A DNA stretch of 64,000 nucleotides. Origin: Pelosinus sp. UFO1 (GTDB lineage Bacteria; Bacillota; Negativicutes; DSM-13327). The translations under genes were made by a program, and so were the position numbers. The DNA is taken from the NCBI RefSeq assembly GCF_000725345.1, contig NZ_CP008852.1, positions 2,509,693-2,573,692 of the forward strand. Reading direction: 5' to 3'. Positions 54,728 to 63,949 of this stretch are shown here, piece by piece (within the stretch, counting starts at the first letter, position 1; each line of letters begins with the position of its first letter). Under the pieces are notes generated by a model. The model was not told the DNA's origin. It saw only the letters and a list, made by a program, of their open reading frames with translations, and ran no database searches.

Positions 54728-57514
54728 TTATAATTTTTCAACTACTGAACTACAGCGCTTGCATAATGTTTTATGTTCTTGCATGTTACCTACAGTATCA
54801 CTATAAATCCAGCAACGTTCGCATTTTTCGCCTTCCGCTTGTGATACGTCAATTGTCAAAGCCATATCTTCTACTTGGTAAGCGTTTTCTGGAGCTTTAC
54901 TCCTATCTTCTACAACTACTACCTTTGACACAATTAGAATATTGGCCCACTCTTCACTCATAGCAGATAACTGAGTAAAGACCTGTCCATCGGCATAAAC
55001 AACAACTACCGCATCTAGAGAGTGTCCGATTACCTTATTACGGCGAGCCGTTTCTAATGCTTTTGTAATCTCACTACGCATTGCCAAGATTGAAGTCCAC
55101 TTAGCTTCTAATTCCGCGTTTAAATATTCGCCATGAGCAATTGGCCAATTCGCTAATTGTACGCTTTCCGGCATATTTTGTTCTCTATGCATATGTTGCC
55201 AAACTTCTTCAGAGGTAAATGTAAGAACTGGGGAAACGAGACGAACTAACGTATTCAGTATTTCATACATGACAGTTTGAGCTGCACGTCTTTCTACTGA
55301 AGCAGGTAGAGCTGTATACACCCGATCCTTTAAAATATCCAAGTAGATTGAACTTAAGTCTACCGTACAAAAGTTATGTACCGTATGATAAATTAAATGA
55401 AATTCGTAATCTTCATAGGCTTTCGTAACTTTTTCACGAACTTGCTCTAACCTTAAAAGAGCCCAACGGTCAATCTCTAACAATTTTTCATAACTAACTT
55501 TGTCAGTGTCAGGATTAAAGTCATGTATACTACCTAAAATATAGCGGAAAGTATTACGAATTTTACGATATACTTCCGATAATTGTTTTAAAATATCATT
55601 GGAAACACGAACATCTGCTTGATAATCCGCAGAAGCCACCCATAAGCGCAGAATATCTGCACCATATTTTTTGATAACATCTTGCGGGAAAATAACGTTA
55701 CCCACTGACTTAGACATTTTACGTCCATCACCATCTACTACAAAACCATGAGTTAGGACAGCTTTATAGGGAGCGGTTCCCTTAGTTGCCACGGAAGTTA
55801 GCAAAGACGATTGGAACCAGCCTCGATGTTGATCGCTACCCTCTAAATATAAATCAGCAGGCCAAGCAAGTTCACTCTGCTGCTCTAGAACAGACGCATG
55901 ACTTGACCCACTATCAAACCAAACATCCATAATATCTGTTTCCTTACGGAAGGAATCGTGGCCACAGTGAGAGCAAGTAAATCCAGTTGGTAAAATTTCA
56001 GCTGCTGTTTTCGCCCACCAAGCATCTGAGCCTTCTATACGAAACAAATCTTTTACAGCAGTAATCGTCGTATCATTGATTACATGTTCGTTGCACTTTG
56101 CACAATAAAAAATTGGAATTGGTACTCCCCACACCCTTTGGCGTGAGATACACCAATCGTGACGGTCTGCTACCATATTATGAATACGATCTTCTCCCCA
56201 AGTTGGAACCCATTTGACTTCTTTTATTGCCTGCAGGGCGTCCTCTCTAAAACCATCTACGGATGCAAACCATTGTTCTGTTGCCCGATAAATTACTGGG
56301 TTTTTGCAACGCCAGCAATGTGCGTATTGATGTTTCACTTTGCCTTTACCAAGCAGCATGCCACGTGCAGCTAATTCCTTAATCACCGGCACATCCGCAT
56401 CATGAATTAACATTCCTTCAAAAATGCCACCTTCAGCCGTAAAGCGTCCTGCATGATCCACAGGATTGATAACTGGCAGTCCATATCTAATACCCGTCTC
56501 AAAGTCGTCTGGACCATGTCCTGGAGCTGTATGTACACACCCCGTACCTTGTTCAAGGGTAACATAATCAGCTAAGACAATAACTGATTGACGTTCGATA
56601 AATGGATGGGTAAAAATTACTCCCTCAAGAGCAGCACCTTTCATTGTTGATAATATTGTGTAATCTTCCAACTTATTATCTTTGGCTACCGCTTCGATTA
56701 ATTCAACTGCCAAAAGATATATTTCCCCCTGACATTCCACCCACGCATACTCAAGTTCCGGGTGAACAGCAATCCCAACATTAGCTGGCATGGTCCAAGG
56801 AGTAGTTGTCCAAATTACGCCATATACATTATCAGCACTTACTCCTACAGGTAAAGTACCTTTACTATCCACCAATGGAAATTTAACATATATAGTATGA
56901 GATTTCTTTTCGGCATATTCAATTTCAGCTTCCGCTAATGCAGTCTCACAGGAGGTACACCAGTACACTGACTTTAAGCCTTTGTAAATGTGACCTTTTT
57001 TGGCCATTTGTCCAAATACTTCGATTTGCTTTGCTTCATAAGCTGGCCGTAATGTTACATAAGGATTTTCCCAATCCGCACCAATGCCCAGACGTTTAAA
57101 ATCCTTACGTTGTGTGTCAACAAATTTCAAGGCGTACTCTTTACATTCACGACGTAAGTCTAATGGCTTTAATTCGTGTCGATTGAGTCCCAATATTTTT
57201 ATAGCAGCATGCTCAATGGGTAAACCATGGGTATCCCAACCAGGTACATAAGGAGTATTGTAACCACATAGCGATTTATATTTCAGAATCATGTCCTTTA
57301 GAATCTTGTTTAAGGCATGACCAATGTGAATATCCCCATTTGCATAGGGTGGTCCATCATGTAAAATAAATTTAGGTTTGTCGATCTGAGTTGTACGTTT
57401 CTCATAAATTTTTTGCTGCTGCCAATATTCTAGTAATTCCGGCTCCCTATCAGGTAAGTTACCTCGCATTGGAAAATCCGTTTGCGGCAAATTAAGAGTT
57501 TTACTATAATCCAA
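54728..57514 (-). CDS. ileS: Isoleucyl-tRNA synthetase
   Basis: 928 aa class I synthetase. [15 protein letters not shown] carries [14 protein letters not shown] carries KMSKS, and the large CP1 editing domain (about 190-400) contains [11 protein letters not shown] and the editing Asp region. The C-terminal zinc site is CERCW...CKRC. TTG 57514 ([14 protein letters not shown]) has a GGAGG Shine-Dalgarno 8 nt upstream and gives the standard length. The frame stays open to 57640, but that stretch is the T-box leader. Confidence 0.96.
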   Translation of the reverse strand: MDYSKTLNLPQTDFPMRGNLPDREPELLEYWQQQKIYEKRTTQIDKPKFILHDGPPYANGDIHIGHALNKILKDMILKYKSLCGYNTPYVPGWDTHGLPIEHAAIKILGLNRHELKPLDLRRECKEYALKFVDTQRKDFKRLGIGADWENPYVTLRPAYEAKQIEVFGQMAKKGHIYKGLKSVYWCTSCETALAEAEIEYAEKKSHTIYVKFPLVDSKGTLPVGVSADNVYGVIWTTTPWTMPANVGIAVHPELEYAWVECQGEIYLLAVELIEAVAKDNKLEDYTILSTMKGAALEGVIFTHPFIERQSVIVLADYVTLEQGTGCVHTAPGHGPDDFETGIRYGLPVINPVDHAGRFTAEGGIFEGMLIHDADVPVIKELAARGMLLGKGKVKHQYAHCWRCKNPVIYRATEQWFASVDGFREDALQAIKEVKWVPTWGEDRIHNMVADRHDWCISRQRVWGVPIPIFYCAKCNEHVINDTTITAVKDLFRIEGSDAWWAKTAAEILPTGFTCSHCGHDSFRKETDIMDVWFDSGSSHASVLEQQSELAWPADLYLEGSDQHRGWFQSSLLTSVATKGTAPYKAVLTHGFVVDGDGRKMSKSVGNVIFPQDVIKKYGADILRLWVASADYQADVRVSNDILKQLSEVYRKIRNTFRYILGSIHDFNPDTDKVSYEKLLEIDRWALLRLEQVREKVTKAYEDYEFHLIYHTVHNFCTVDLSSIYLDILKDRVYTALPASVERRAAQTVMYEILNTLVRLVSPVLTFTSEEVWQHMHREQNMPESVQLANWPIAHGEYLNAELEAKWTSILAMRSEITKALETARRNKVIGHSLDAVVVVYADGQVFTQLSAMSEEWANILIVSKVVVVEDRSKAPENAYQVEDMALTIDVSQAEGEKCERCWIYSDTVGNMQEHKTLCKRCSSVVEKL

Positions 57515-57787
57515 AATAACACCTCCAAAAAAATAAAACCTCTTCATCCCTAAAGGGACGAGAGGTTGTTTCCCGTGATACCACCCTAATGACTGCTTAC
57601 ACAGCCACTCAAAAACGAAATAACGCTCGTCAAACGGCAAAACTTAATTAAGTTTCAGTTTGCAGTTCAGGAGTGATATTCACTATGATTGATTTATTAG
57701 GCTCACACTCTTCCTAACTCGCTGCAAAATCACATATCCCAGCTACTGTCTCCATCATTACTTGTATAACTATGTACATATATAACG
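57515..57787 (-). promoter_or_regulatory. Ile T-box riboswitch leader
   Basis: The minus strand carries the T-box sequence AGGGTGGTATCACGG (57573-57587) and a terminator at 57537-57567 (AACCTCT...AGAGGTT, T-rich tail). The stem I region upstream has a candidate AUC isoleucine specifier at 57675-57677 within GAATATCACT. Uncharged tRNA-Ile should favour antitermination and read-through into ileS. This accounts for the 352-base gene-free stretch with the promoter and terminator to its right. Confidence 0.93.
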
Positions 57788-57793
57788 AATTTT

Positions 57794-57822
57794 ATTATAC
57801 CGAATTTAATTCTCTGCGTCAA
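57794..57822 (-). promoter_or_regulatory. Consensus sigma-A promoter of ileS
   Basis: TTGACG, exactly 17-nt spacer, TATAAT on the minus strand. The predicted start is near 57787, at the 5' end of the T-box leader. Confidence 0.9.
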
Positions 57823-57843
57823 ATTTTTCTTACCTATTAATTC

Positions 57844-57871
57844 AAAAAAATAGTTAACACATGTAACTATT
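57844..57871 (-). terminator. Intrinsic terminator of divIVA, spanning its stop codon
   Basis: Stem AATAGTTA / TAACTATT (57849-57871, 7-nt loop) followed by seven T on the minus strand. The divIVA stop lies inside one arm. Confidence 0.8.
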
Positions 57872-58316
57872 CATCCTCATTGGGTTCACCAAGTATTTCC
57901 AACTGAGCCTGTACCAAGGTTCGCATACGAACACGGTATACATCAACTTGCTTCTTTAGATCCTGATACTCATCAGCCATGCGCCTTACTTTATTGGAGG
58001 CTTCTTCTGCTAATTTTTGCGCGTTAATTTCAGCCTCTTTCAACATAAGTTCCGTCGTTTTCTTTGCATTAAGTTTGACTTCTTCAGCAGTTTCTTGTGC
58101 AATGATCAATGTATTATGCAAAGTAGTCTCCATATGCTGAAACTGCTCTAATTTACCTGTAAGTCTATCAATACTTTCTTTTAATTCAATGTTTTCTCGA
58201 TATAGCTGTTCATAGTCTTTTATTACGCGATCGAGGAACTCATCTACATCATCTTCATTATACCCTCGGAAACTTCTTTTAAACTCTTTATTATGAATAT
58301 CTAATGGGGTTAACAT
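57867..58316 (-). CDS. divIVA: DivIVA-family cell-division protein
   Basis: 149 aa. It senses membrane curvature and recruits polar and division partners. The N-terminal motif TPLDIHNKEFKRSFRGYNEDDVDEFLD is diagnostic, followed by a long coiled coil (about 28-140) and an acidic tail EPNEDE. It is the last gene of yggS-sepF-proC-ylmH-divIVA, just before the ileS promoter. Confidence 0.95.
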   Translation of the reverse strand: MLTPLDIHNKEFKRSFRGYNEDDVDEFLDRVIKDYEQLYRENIELKESIDRLTGKLEQFQHMETTLHNTLIIAQETAEEVKLNAKKTTELMLKEAEINAQKLAEEASNKVRRMADEYQDLKKQVDVYRVRMRTLVQAQLEILGEPNEDE

Positions 58317-58335
58317 GTATTATACCTCCACCTAT

Positions 58336-59121
58336 CTATATAAATCGTTTTAACAAAATACTGATTCGCCCTTTTTTAGTTTGACCTAATACTTCACAAA
58401 CTTCAACACGCCCACGGCCACGCATAGAAATAATATCTTTTTCTTTAATATTTTGGGCACTATTTTTGCTTTCTTGCCAATTAACTTTTAATTTACCAGC
58501 CACAATCTCGTCAGCCATCCTGCTACGAGAAGTCCCAAAGCCTGCTGCTGCAATAACATCAAGCCTAAGAGAAGCTACTGTTGTCTTAATTTCTTTCATT
58601 TTTTCTTCTTTAGGAACAATTGCAGATAGTTCTAGCTGGGAAACAACTATAGGTGCCGCACCAATCTTATTAAAGTTTTGCATAATAAAATTTAACAAGG
58701 AAGCATCCGCAAGGATTTGGCAGCCTTGTCCGCACATTATGATGTCACCAAGTATTTCCCGTTTAATACCAAGACCCATTAATGCTCCCAGTACATCTCG
58801 ATGAGTAATTTCATAATATCTTTCATCCCATTTTGCCGCTAAGACTTCTAGCCCAAAGTCAGGATTTCCTCGAAATTCTTCATTAACAAAAGCAGCTTTT
58901 ACTCGTTCTGCCCCATTATAACCACCACTTGACAAAAGTTCTAATCGATCATAATGAGCAGCGATTGATTCCGCTATACTATAACCAAATGGATCAAGGA
59001 ATTCTGTAACCTTATATCTTCGATTACGCAAAGCAGTTTCTGCCAAATCAAGTAGTCTAGCAGCTAAATCACCTTCGCCACTAGCTTGATAATACCGTAG
59101 GATTTTTTCCCGTTCATTCAT
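58336..59121 (-). CDS. ylmH: YlmH-family S4-domain RNA-binding protein
   Basis: 261 aa. The N-terminal YlmH domains include FLDPFGYSIAESIA and RGDVLGALMGLGI-like GALMGLGIKREILGDI. The C-terminal S4 domain (about 180-245) has SLRLDVIAAAGFGTSRSRMADEIVAGKLKVN. Recent work places YlmH in ribosome-associated quality control, which would pair it with rqcH in this window (known for the family, inferred here). ATG 59121 overlaps the proC stop by 8 nt; a longer frame inside proC was rejected. Confidence 0.93.
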   Translation of the reverse strand: MNEREKILRYYQASGEGDLAARLLDLAETALRNRRYKVTEFLDPFGYSIAESIAAHYDRLELLSSGGYNGAERVKAAFVNEEFRGNPDFGLEVLAAKWDERYYEITHRDVLGALMGLGIKREILGDIIMCGQGCQILADASLLNFIMQNFNKIGAAPIVVSQLELSAIVPKEEKMKEIKTTVASLRLDVIAAAGFGTSRSRMADEIVAGKLKVNWQESKNSAQNIKEKDIISMRGRGRVEVCEVLGQTKKGRISILLKRFI

Positions 59122-59935
59122 GCTTTTTTTTCCCCATATCTTGTGATCGTTTCGTAGCTGCTTGTACTGCATCAATTAAGGCTGCCCGCACACCATGTTG
59201 TTCCAAAGAATGGACTCCCGCAATGGCAGTTCCGCCTGGGGAAGTAACCATATCCCTTAGTTTCGCAGGATGTTCACCTGTTTCAAGAACCATTTTGGCA
59301 GCTCCTAATAAAGTCTGGGCTGCCATAATTAACGCATTATTCCGCGTCAAGCCCACCCTTACGCCAGCATCTGTTAAAGCATCAATCATAACAAAAGCAT
59401 AAGCAGGCCCACTACCCGATAATCCAGTTACTGCATCCATAGCATTTTCATCCATAATAATAGCTCTACCGACAGCTGCAAAAATAGTCAATACTAGCTG
59501 ACCATTTTCTTCACCGGCATATTGACCCAAGGCAAGAACCGACATACCTTCTCCTACTGCAACTGGAGTATTTGGCATAACCCTAATAATAGGAATTCGC
59601 GCTAATTTCGCTTCCAATACTCCAATCGTAATTCCTGCAGCAACGGATACTACTAGTGTTGATGGCAGGAGAAAGGGTGCAATAGCATCTAAAACACTAT
59701 TTATAATCTGAGGTTTTACTGTTAAGAACAATATATTTGAGGTTTTTATGATTTCCTGGATATTTAAGGTTGTATTAATACCAAATCGATCAGCCATATG
59801 ATCTAAGCGATCTCGTGTTACGTCATTCGCAGTAATTTGACTTGGCATCACTAATCCAGCTTTTAATATTCCATCAATCAATGATTCAGCAATCGCTCCG
59901 CTACCAATGAATCCAATCTTTTTATCTTGCAACAT
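59114..59935 (-). CDS. proC: Pyrroline-5-carboxylate reductase
   Basis: 273 aa. The last step of proline synthesis. The NAD(P)-binding motif is IGFIGSGAIAESLI, then VKPQ, RVMPNTPVAVGEGM, TGLSGSGPAYAF and the signature MVTSPGGTAIAGVHSLE. It lies between sepF and ylmH, where many Firmicutes have ylmG (yggT). Translation is coupled to ylmH by overlap. Confidence 0.95.
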   Translation of the reverse strand: MLQDKKIGFIGSGAIAESLIDGILKAGLVMPSQITANDVTRDRLDHMADRFGINTTLNIQEIIKTSNILFLTVKPQIINSVLDAIAPFLLPSTLVVSVAAGITIGVLEAKLARIPIIRVMPNTPVAVGEGMSVLALGQYAGEENGQLVLTIFAAVGRAIIMDENAMDAVTGLSGSGPAYAFVMIDALTDAGVRVGLTRNNALIMAAQTLLGAAKMVLETGEHPAKLRDMVTSPGGTAIAGVHSLEQHGVRAALIDAVQAATKRSQDMGKKKHE

Positions 59936-59962
59936 CTTCCAAATCCCCCATTTTTAAAAAAC

Positions 59963-60391
59963 CTATTTATTCCATGGCAAAAACTCTTTATCGCTACCTT
60001 CTTCATGAGGGCTATAAGTAACATCCACGTTATTAGGAGCACATAAAAAGATATTATTCCCAATTTTTTGTATACTTCCTGCTAAAGCATAAGTAGTTCC
60101 ACTGATAAAATCAATCATACGTTTGGCAACTTCTTTATCACAGTTTTCAAAATTCACTACCACTGGCTTGCGATTTTTCAGATGATCCGCAACATGCTGG
60201 GCATCATCAAAGGCAAAGGGCTCAACCACCATTACTTTCATTTGCTTTTGAGCCGTAGGCAGATTAACGATATTGCCACCTTTTTTCCCTTTTGCTAATT
60301 CATATTCTTCAGCCTTAGGTTTTAGTTCCTCTTCTGCCTCAACAGGTTCAAATAAGCCTAAACTTCCCCAAACCTTTTCCATAAACTTCAT
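59963..60391 (-). CDS. sepF: Cell-division protein SepF
   Basis: 142 aa. It organises FtsZ filaments at the membrane. The N-terminal amphipathic membrane helix (MKFMEKVWGSLGLF) and a charged linker precede the C-terminal domain with MKVMVVEPFAFDDAQHVADHL, VVNFENCDKEVAKRMIDF and GSIQKIGNNIFLCAPNNVDV. It is 17 nt after yggS. Confidence 0.95.
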   Translation of the reverse strand: MKFMEKVWGSLGLFEPVEAEEELKPKAEEYELAKGKKGGNIVNLPTAQKQMKVMVVEPFAFDDAQHVADHLKNRKPVVVNFENCDKEVAKRMIDFISGTTYALAGSIQKIGNNIFLCAPNNVDVTYSPHEEGSDKEFLPWNK

Positions 60392-60408
60392 CTTTTTTAT
60401 GCCTCCCT

Positions 60409-61110
60409 TTAATATTGACGCTGACCAAATATCCCAGTACCAATACGTACTAAATTTGAGCCTTCTTCTACACCTATCATATAATCATTCGTCATTCCCA
60501 TTGACAACCACTCTATATTTGTATGTGCCAAATTCGCAGTCTTTAGTTCCATAAATAATTCATACATGCTGCGAAATATTGGTCTCACAAGTTCTCTATT
60601 TTCATAAAAAGGAGCAATTGTCATTATTCCACATAACCGAACATGCTCTAGGTTACTAATAGCTCGTCCTAACATTAATGCGTCCTTAGAAGATATTCCA
60701 AATTTGGTATCTTCATTGGCCATATTAATTTGCATAAGAATATCCTGACGTTTACCAAGGATGCCAGCAACACGGTCAATTTCAACAGCCAATCTTTCGC
60801 TATCAACAGAATGAATAATATCAAAGAGTTCTACTGCTTGCCGAACCTTATTGGTTTGCAAATGACCAATAAGATGCCATTCTACTTGATGTCCAATAGT
60901 TTGGGCCTTCTTAGTTGCTTCTTGTATTCTATTTTCGCCAATTGCCATTACTCCTGCGGCTATCGCTTCTTGTATTGCTGGAGTTTCATGATTCTTAGTT
61001 ACAGCTACTAATTTAACAGAATTTCCTATATGTATTCGCGTACTACTTGTCCTATTTACAGCATTTGTAATATTTCCTATAATTTCGGTTAGGTTTTCAG
61101 ATATAGACAT
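60409..61110 (-). CDS. yggS: YggS-family pyridoxal-phosphate homeostasis protein
   Basis: 233 aa. Single-domain PLP-binding TIM barrel. The PLP lysine lies in KLVAVTKNHE, and IGENRIQEA, EWHLIGHLQTNKVRQA, MANEDTKFGI, GIMTIAPF and LSMGMTNDY are all family signatures. It is the first gene of yggS-sepF-proC-ylmH-divIVA, with a strong promoter containing a dyad (61185-61213) upstream. Confidence 0.95.
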   Translation of the reverse strand: MSISENLTEIIGNITNAVNRTSSTRIHIGNSVKLVAVTKNHETPAIQEAIAAGVMAIGENRIQEATKKAQTIGHQVEWHLIGHLQTNKVRQAVELFDIIHSVDSERLAVEIDRVAGILGKRQDILMQINMANEDTKFGISSKDALMLGRAISNLEHVRLCGIMTIAPFYENRELVRPIFRSMYELFMELKTANLAHTNIEWLSMGMTNDYMIGVEEGSNLVRIGTGIFGQRQY

Positions 61111-61132
61111 AGTAAATCCTCCATTATATGCA

Positions 61133-61146
61133 TTATTCGCGAATAA
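61133..61146. repeat. 14-bp perfect palindrome in the yggS leader
   Basis: TTATTCGCGAATAA lies 23-36 bp before the yggS start and downstream of the predicted transcription start. A CG-rich centre with AT flanks is compatible with a dimeric DNA-binding protein. Confidence 0.4.
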
Positions 61147-61184
61147 ACATTAATTTCCTCTTACAGTATATCCTAAACCAAAAA

Positions 61185-61213
61185 AATATATTGACATTAC
61201 AATGTTACGTCAA
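61185..61213 (-). promoter_or_regulatory. Sigma-A promoter of the yggS operon with overlapping dyad
   Basis: TTGACG, 17-nt spacer, TATATT on the minus strand. An imperfect inverted repeat (61191-61213; 9 of 11 arm pairs match, ends TTGAC / GTCAA) covers the whole -35 and spacer, so it is probably an operator. Confidence 0.75.
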
Positions 61214-61270
61214 AGATATGCCGACATAATTCCACTTTCTAATTCTAATCATAAAAGGAGTAAATTTCAA

Positions 61271-61303
61271 GAAAAAATCTTGTAAGCAGTTTGCTTACAA
61301 GAT
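61271..61303 (-). terminator. Intrinsic terminator of pgeF, spanning its stop codon
   Basis: A 12-bp perfect stem ATCTTGTAAGCA / TGCTTACAAGAT (61277-61303) followed by TTTTTC on the minus strand. The pgeF stop is within the stem. Confidence 0.92.
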
Positions 61304-62107
61304 AATCGCCGCACCTAATCGACCAGTGTGTCCATTTTCTCGCCGATAGGAGAAAAATAATTCATGATTGCAGGCAGTACATACTCCACTGACTACAATA
61401 TTTCTATTCTTAACACCTACTTGCTCCAATCCCATGCAATTGGCTCTCCATAAGTCTAGATACCACCTATCACCAGTGGGCCTAACTAGCTTCTCCCAAT
61501 CTTCGAACTGTTTTTTTAGCTTATTGATTACTACTTCATCAACCTCATAACAACAAGGTCCAATAGAAGGAGCAATACCAACTAAACAATCCTCTGGGTT
61601 TGTTCCATAATTAGTTTGCATGGCTAGTACTGCTTTTCCTGCAATATTTTCTACCGTACCTTTCCAGCCCGCATGAACGGCCCCCACAACTCCCTGCACA
61701 GGGTCTACTATTAACACGGGAACACAATCGGCAAATAATAGCATTAGAGGAAGTCCTGAAACATTTGTAATAAGAGCATCTGTATTTGGTATTGCTTCAT
61801 CATAGCTTTTTGCGCCCTTTCCAACATCCTCAGCTGTAATTACCTTTACGTTATCAGTATGAAGTTGTTGTGCTGTTACAATATGATCTGGGTTTATCCC
61901 AATTGCATGACAGAATAGTTGACGGTTGGCAACTACATCCTCATCCTTATCTCCTGTATGTAACCCCAAATTTAAGGACTGAAATGGATGTTGGCTCGTC
62001 CCGCCCAAACGGCCCGATACACCATGTTTGATAGATAATTTATTAAAATGAGTAAATGTTCCATACCACAATCCATTACTCCCATAATTTAAAGTAAATT
62101 TTTCCAT
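61295..62107 (-). CDS. pgeF: Peptidoglycan editing factor / multicopper polyphenol oxidase family protein
   Basis: 270 aa. The YlmD/YfiH/LACC1 family. Catalytic residues are in LGLHTGD (His), FADCVPVLI (Cys) and VGAVHAGWKGT (His). Family members act as purine nucleoside phosphorylases or adenosine deaminases, and E. coli YfiH edits UDP-MurNAc-peptides. Which activity applies is unknown. It lies just upstream of the yggS operon, as ylmD does in B. subtilis, but is separated by a terminator and a new promoter. Confidence 0.9.
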   Translation of the reverse strand: MEKFTLNYGSNGLWYGTFTHFNKLSIKHGVSGRLGGTSQHPFQSLNLGLHTGDKDEDVVANRQLFCHAIGINPDHIVTAQQLHTDNVKVITAEDVGKGAKSYDEAIPNTDALITNVSGLPLMLLFADCVPVLIVDPVQGVVGAVHAGWKGTVENIAGKAVLAMQTNYGTNPEDCLVGIAPSIGPCCYEVDEVVINKLKKQFEDWEKLVRPTGDRWYLDLWRANCMGLEQVGVKNRNIVVSGVCTACNHELFFSYRRENGHTGRLGAAIIL

Positions 62108-62125
62108 CGTACCACCACCCTCTCG

Positions 62126-63865
62126 TTATTCATTCTTACATACGCCACAACGTGTACATCCTGTAACACATGGAGCAGTAAACTTCTCTAATTCAGCCTC
62201 TTTCAATTCTTGCGCTAAGTAAGATGAATCTAATCCCATATCTAATTGTTGCCAGGGTAATATCTCATTCTGTTGATCTCGCTGCCTATATAAATAGTGT
62301 TCTTCTGAAAGAAAGTTCGCCTTCATTGCCTGTTTAAACCCCTTACTACCACCCCTTCTATGGGCTTCTAGTAAGGCTACAGCCAGGCGACGATCCCCTC
62401 TAGCTAATATAGCTTGAATATAAGCCTCTTTTGGTGACTCAACCAAAACTTCAATACCTTTTCTCTGGCGTAAACTAGAATTAATAAACTTCAGTCTTGC
62501 CTCGATCATTGAAACCTGAGCCATCGGCATCCATTGGAAAGGCGTAAAGGGCTTAGGAATAAACGGGTTAACGCTGAGTGTTAATTTCCCTTTACTACCT
62601 AGTGACTCCATATATTTTTTTATATTTTCAGCCATAATAACAATCTCTTCAATATCCTGTTGTTCTTCTGAAGGCAGCCCAATCATAATATACAAGCGAA
62701 TGTGAGGAATACCTGCTTTGATGGACATATTGATCGCATTAAATAAATGTTCATCACTAATCGTTTTATTGATAATACGACGTAAACGAATACTTGCTGC
62801 CTCGGGGGCCAGGGTAGTCGTCTTATGCTTACTCACAGCTAACCCATGAATTAAACCCTCTGTAAGGGAGTCTGCCCTCAAAGAGGCCACAGACATATTC
62901 ATTCCTTGCGCTAAAATCAAATTGCACAACTCATCAATCTCAGGGTAATCAGAAATAGCTGCGCCCATCAAGCCCACTTTATTACGAAACTTTTTTGCCT
63001 CTAAAATTGCTGTTTTCAATTTTTCCAAGGATCTGACACGAGGATTACGATAACAATATCCTGCCATGCAAAAGCGGCAATGCCGCCCGCAGCCACGAGC
63101 TACTTCAATTAAAAACATATCTCTAAACTCAGTATCAGGAGTTACAATGACCGTTTGTGCCTCATACTTATCTAAGTCCTGAATCCAGCGTCGCCCGACC
63201 TGATTCGGTATCCCCTCGGAATGTATAACCTTTTCAATTGTTCCATCTTCTTTGTATTTTACCTGATAAAAACAGGGTACATAAACACCAGAAAGTTGTG
63301 CCATTTGGAACAAAATTTCCTGCCGCGAGAGCCCGCGCCCCTTTGCATTGTAATAGGTATCGAGAATCTCATGAATTACCTCTTCCCCTTCACCAATGAT
63401 GCAAATATCTATGAAATCAGCTAATGGTTCCGGATTAAAGGTAGCACATGGTCCTCCGACTATAATAAAAGGATCTCTCTCACTACGGTCAGCAGCTAAT
63501 AAAGGTATCTTCCCTAGGGTTAAGATTTGCAAGAAATTAAAATAGTCCATTTCAAAGGTTAAGGAAAAGCCAATTAGAGGGAATTCATATAGCGGCCGCT
63601 GTGTTTCAACTGTCATTAAGGGTGTATTGGTACGAACATATTCTGGTTCTGTTTTTTTATCAGGTAAAAATAAGCGTTCACATGCTGTGTCGCCTCTTGA
63701 GTTAATTTGCTGGTAAATAATTTGAAACCCTAAATTAGACATACCTACATGGTACGTATTAGGATATACTAGCGCAAAACTCTGCTTCGATCCAGGAGCA
63801 AAAACCATTGCTCCCTGTTCCTCAGCTAAGGTTTTTTGTAGTTTTTCTTTTAAAAGCCATGTCAA
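62126..63865 (-). CDS. B12-binding-type radical SAM protein, TIGR03960-like
   Basis: About 579 aa. The N-terminal cobalamin-binding-like domain (VYPNTYHVGMSNLGFQIIY, GGPCATFNPEPLADFIDICIIGEGE) precedes the radical SAM core with CGRHCRFCMAG (C-x3-C-x2-C) and LAPEAAS. A short C-terminal segment ends in CVTGCTRCGVC (C-x3-C-x2-C-x2-C), room for a second Fe-S cluster. It resembles TIGR03960, of unknown function, often near TIGR03936 and rod-shape genes. TTG 63865 has GGAG 8 nt upstream; GTG 63874 is the alternative. Confidence 0.85.
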   Translation of the reverse strand: MTWLLKEKLQKTLAEEQGAMVFAPGSKQSFALVYPNTYHVGMSNLGFQIIYQQINSRGDTACERLFLPDKKTEPEYVRTNTPLMTVETQRPLYEFPLIGFSLTFEMDYFNFLQILTLGKIPLLAADRSERDPFIIVGGPCATFNPEPLADFIDICIIGEGEEVIHEILDTYYNAKGRGLSRQEILFQMAQLSGVYVPCFYQVKYKEDGTIEKVIHSEGIPNQVGRRWIQDLDKYEAQTVIVTPDTEFRDMFLIEVARGCGRHCRFCMAGYCYRNPRVRSLEKLKTAILEAKKFRNKVGLMGAAISDYPEIDELCNLILAQGMNMSVASLRADSLTEGLIHGLAVSKHKTTTLAPEAASIRLRRIINKTISDEHLFNAINMSIKAGIPHIRLYIMIGLPSEEQQDIEEIVIMAENIKKYMESLGSKGKLTLSVNPFIPKPFTPFQWMPMAQVSMIEARLKFINSSLRQRKGIEVLVESPKEAYIQAILARGDRRLAVALLEAHRRGGSKGFKQAMKANFLSEEHYLYRQRDQQNEILPWQQLDMGLDSSYLAQELKEAELEKFTAPCVTGCTRCGVCKNE

Positions 63866-63949
63866 TATGATCACTCCATTTAAAACGCTCTATACTTCTA
63901 GACAATATTGATTCTTAATCAAATAAATTACAAATTAAAATCCATTTTT

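Noticed and set aside
57515-57640. N-terminal extension of IleS
   Set aside because: This open stretch is the T-box motif and its terminator; TTG 57514 has the Shine-Dalgarno and gives the normal protein length.
59878-60063. 61-codon minus-strand frame across the sepF/proC junction
   Set aside because: It overlaps both real genes in another frame and resembles no family.
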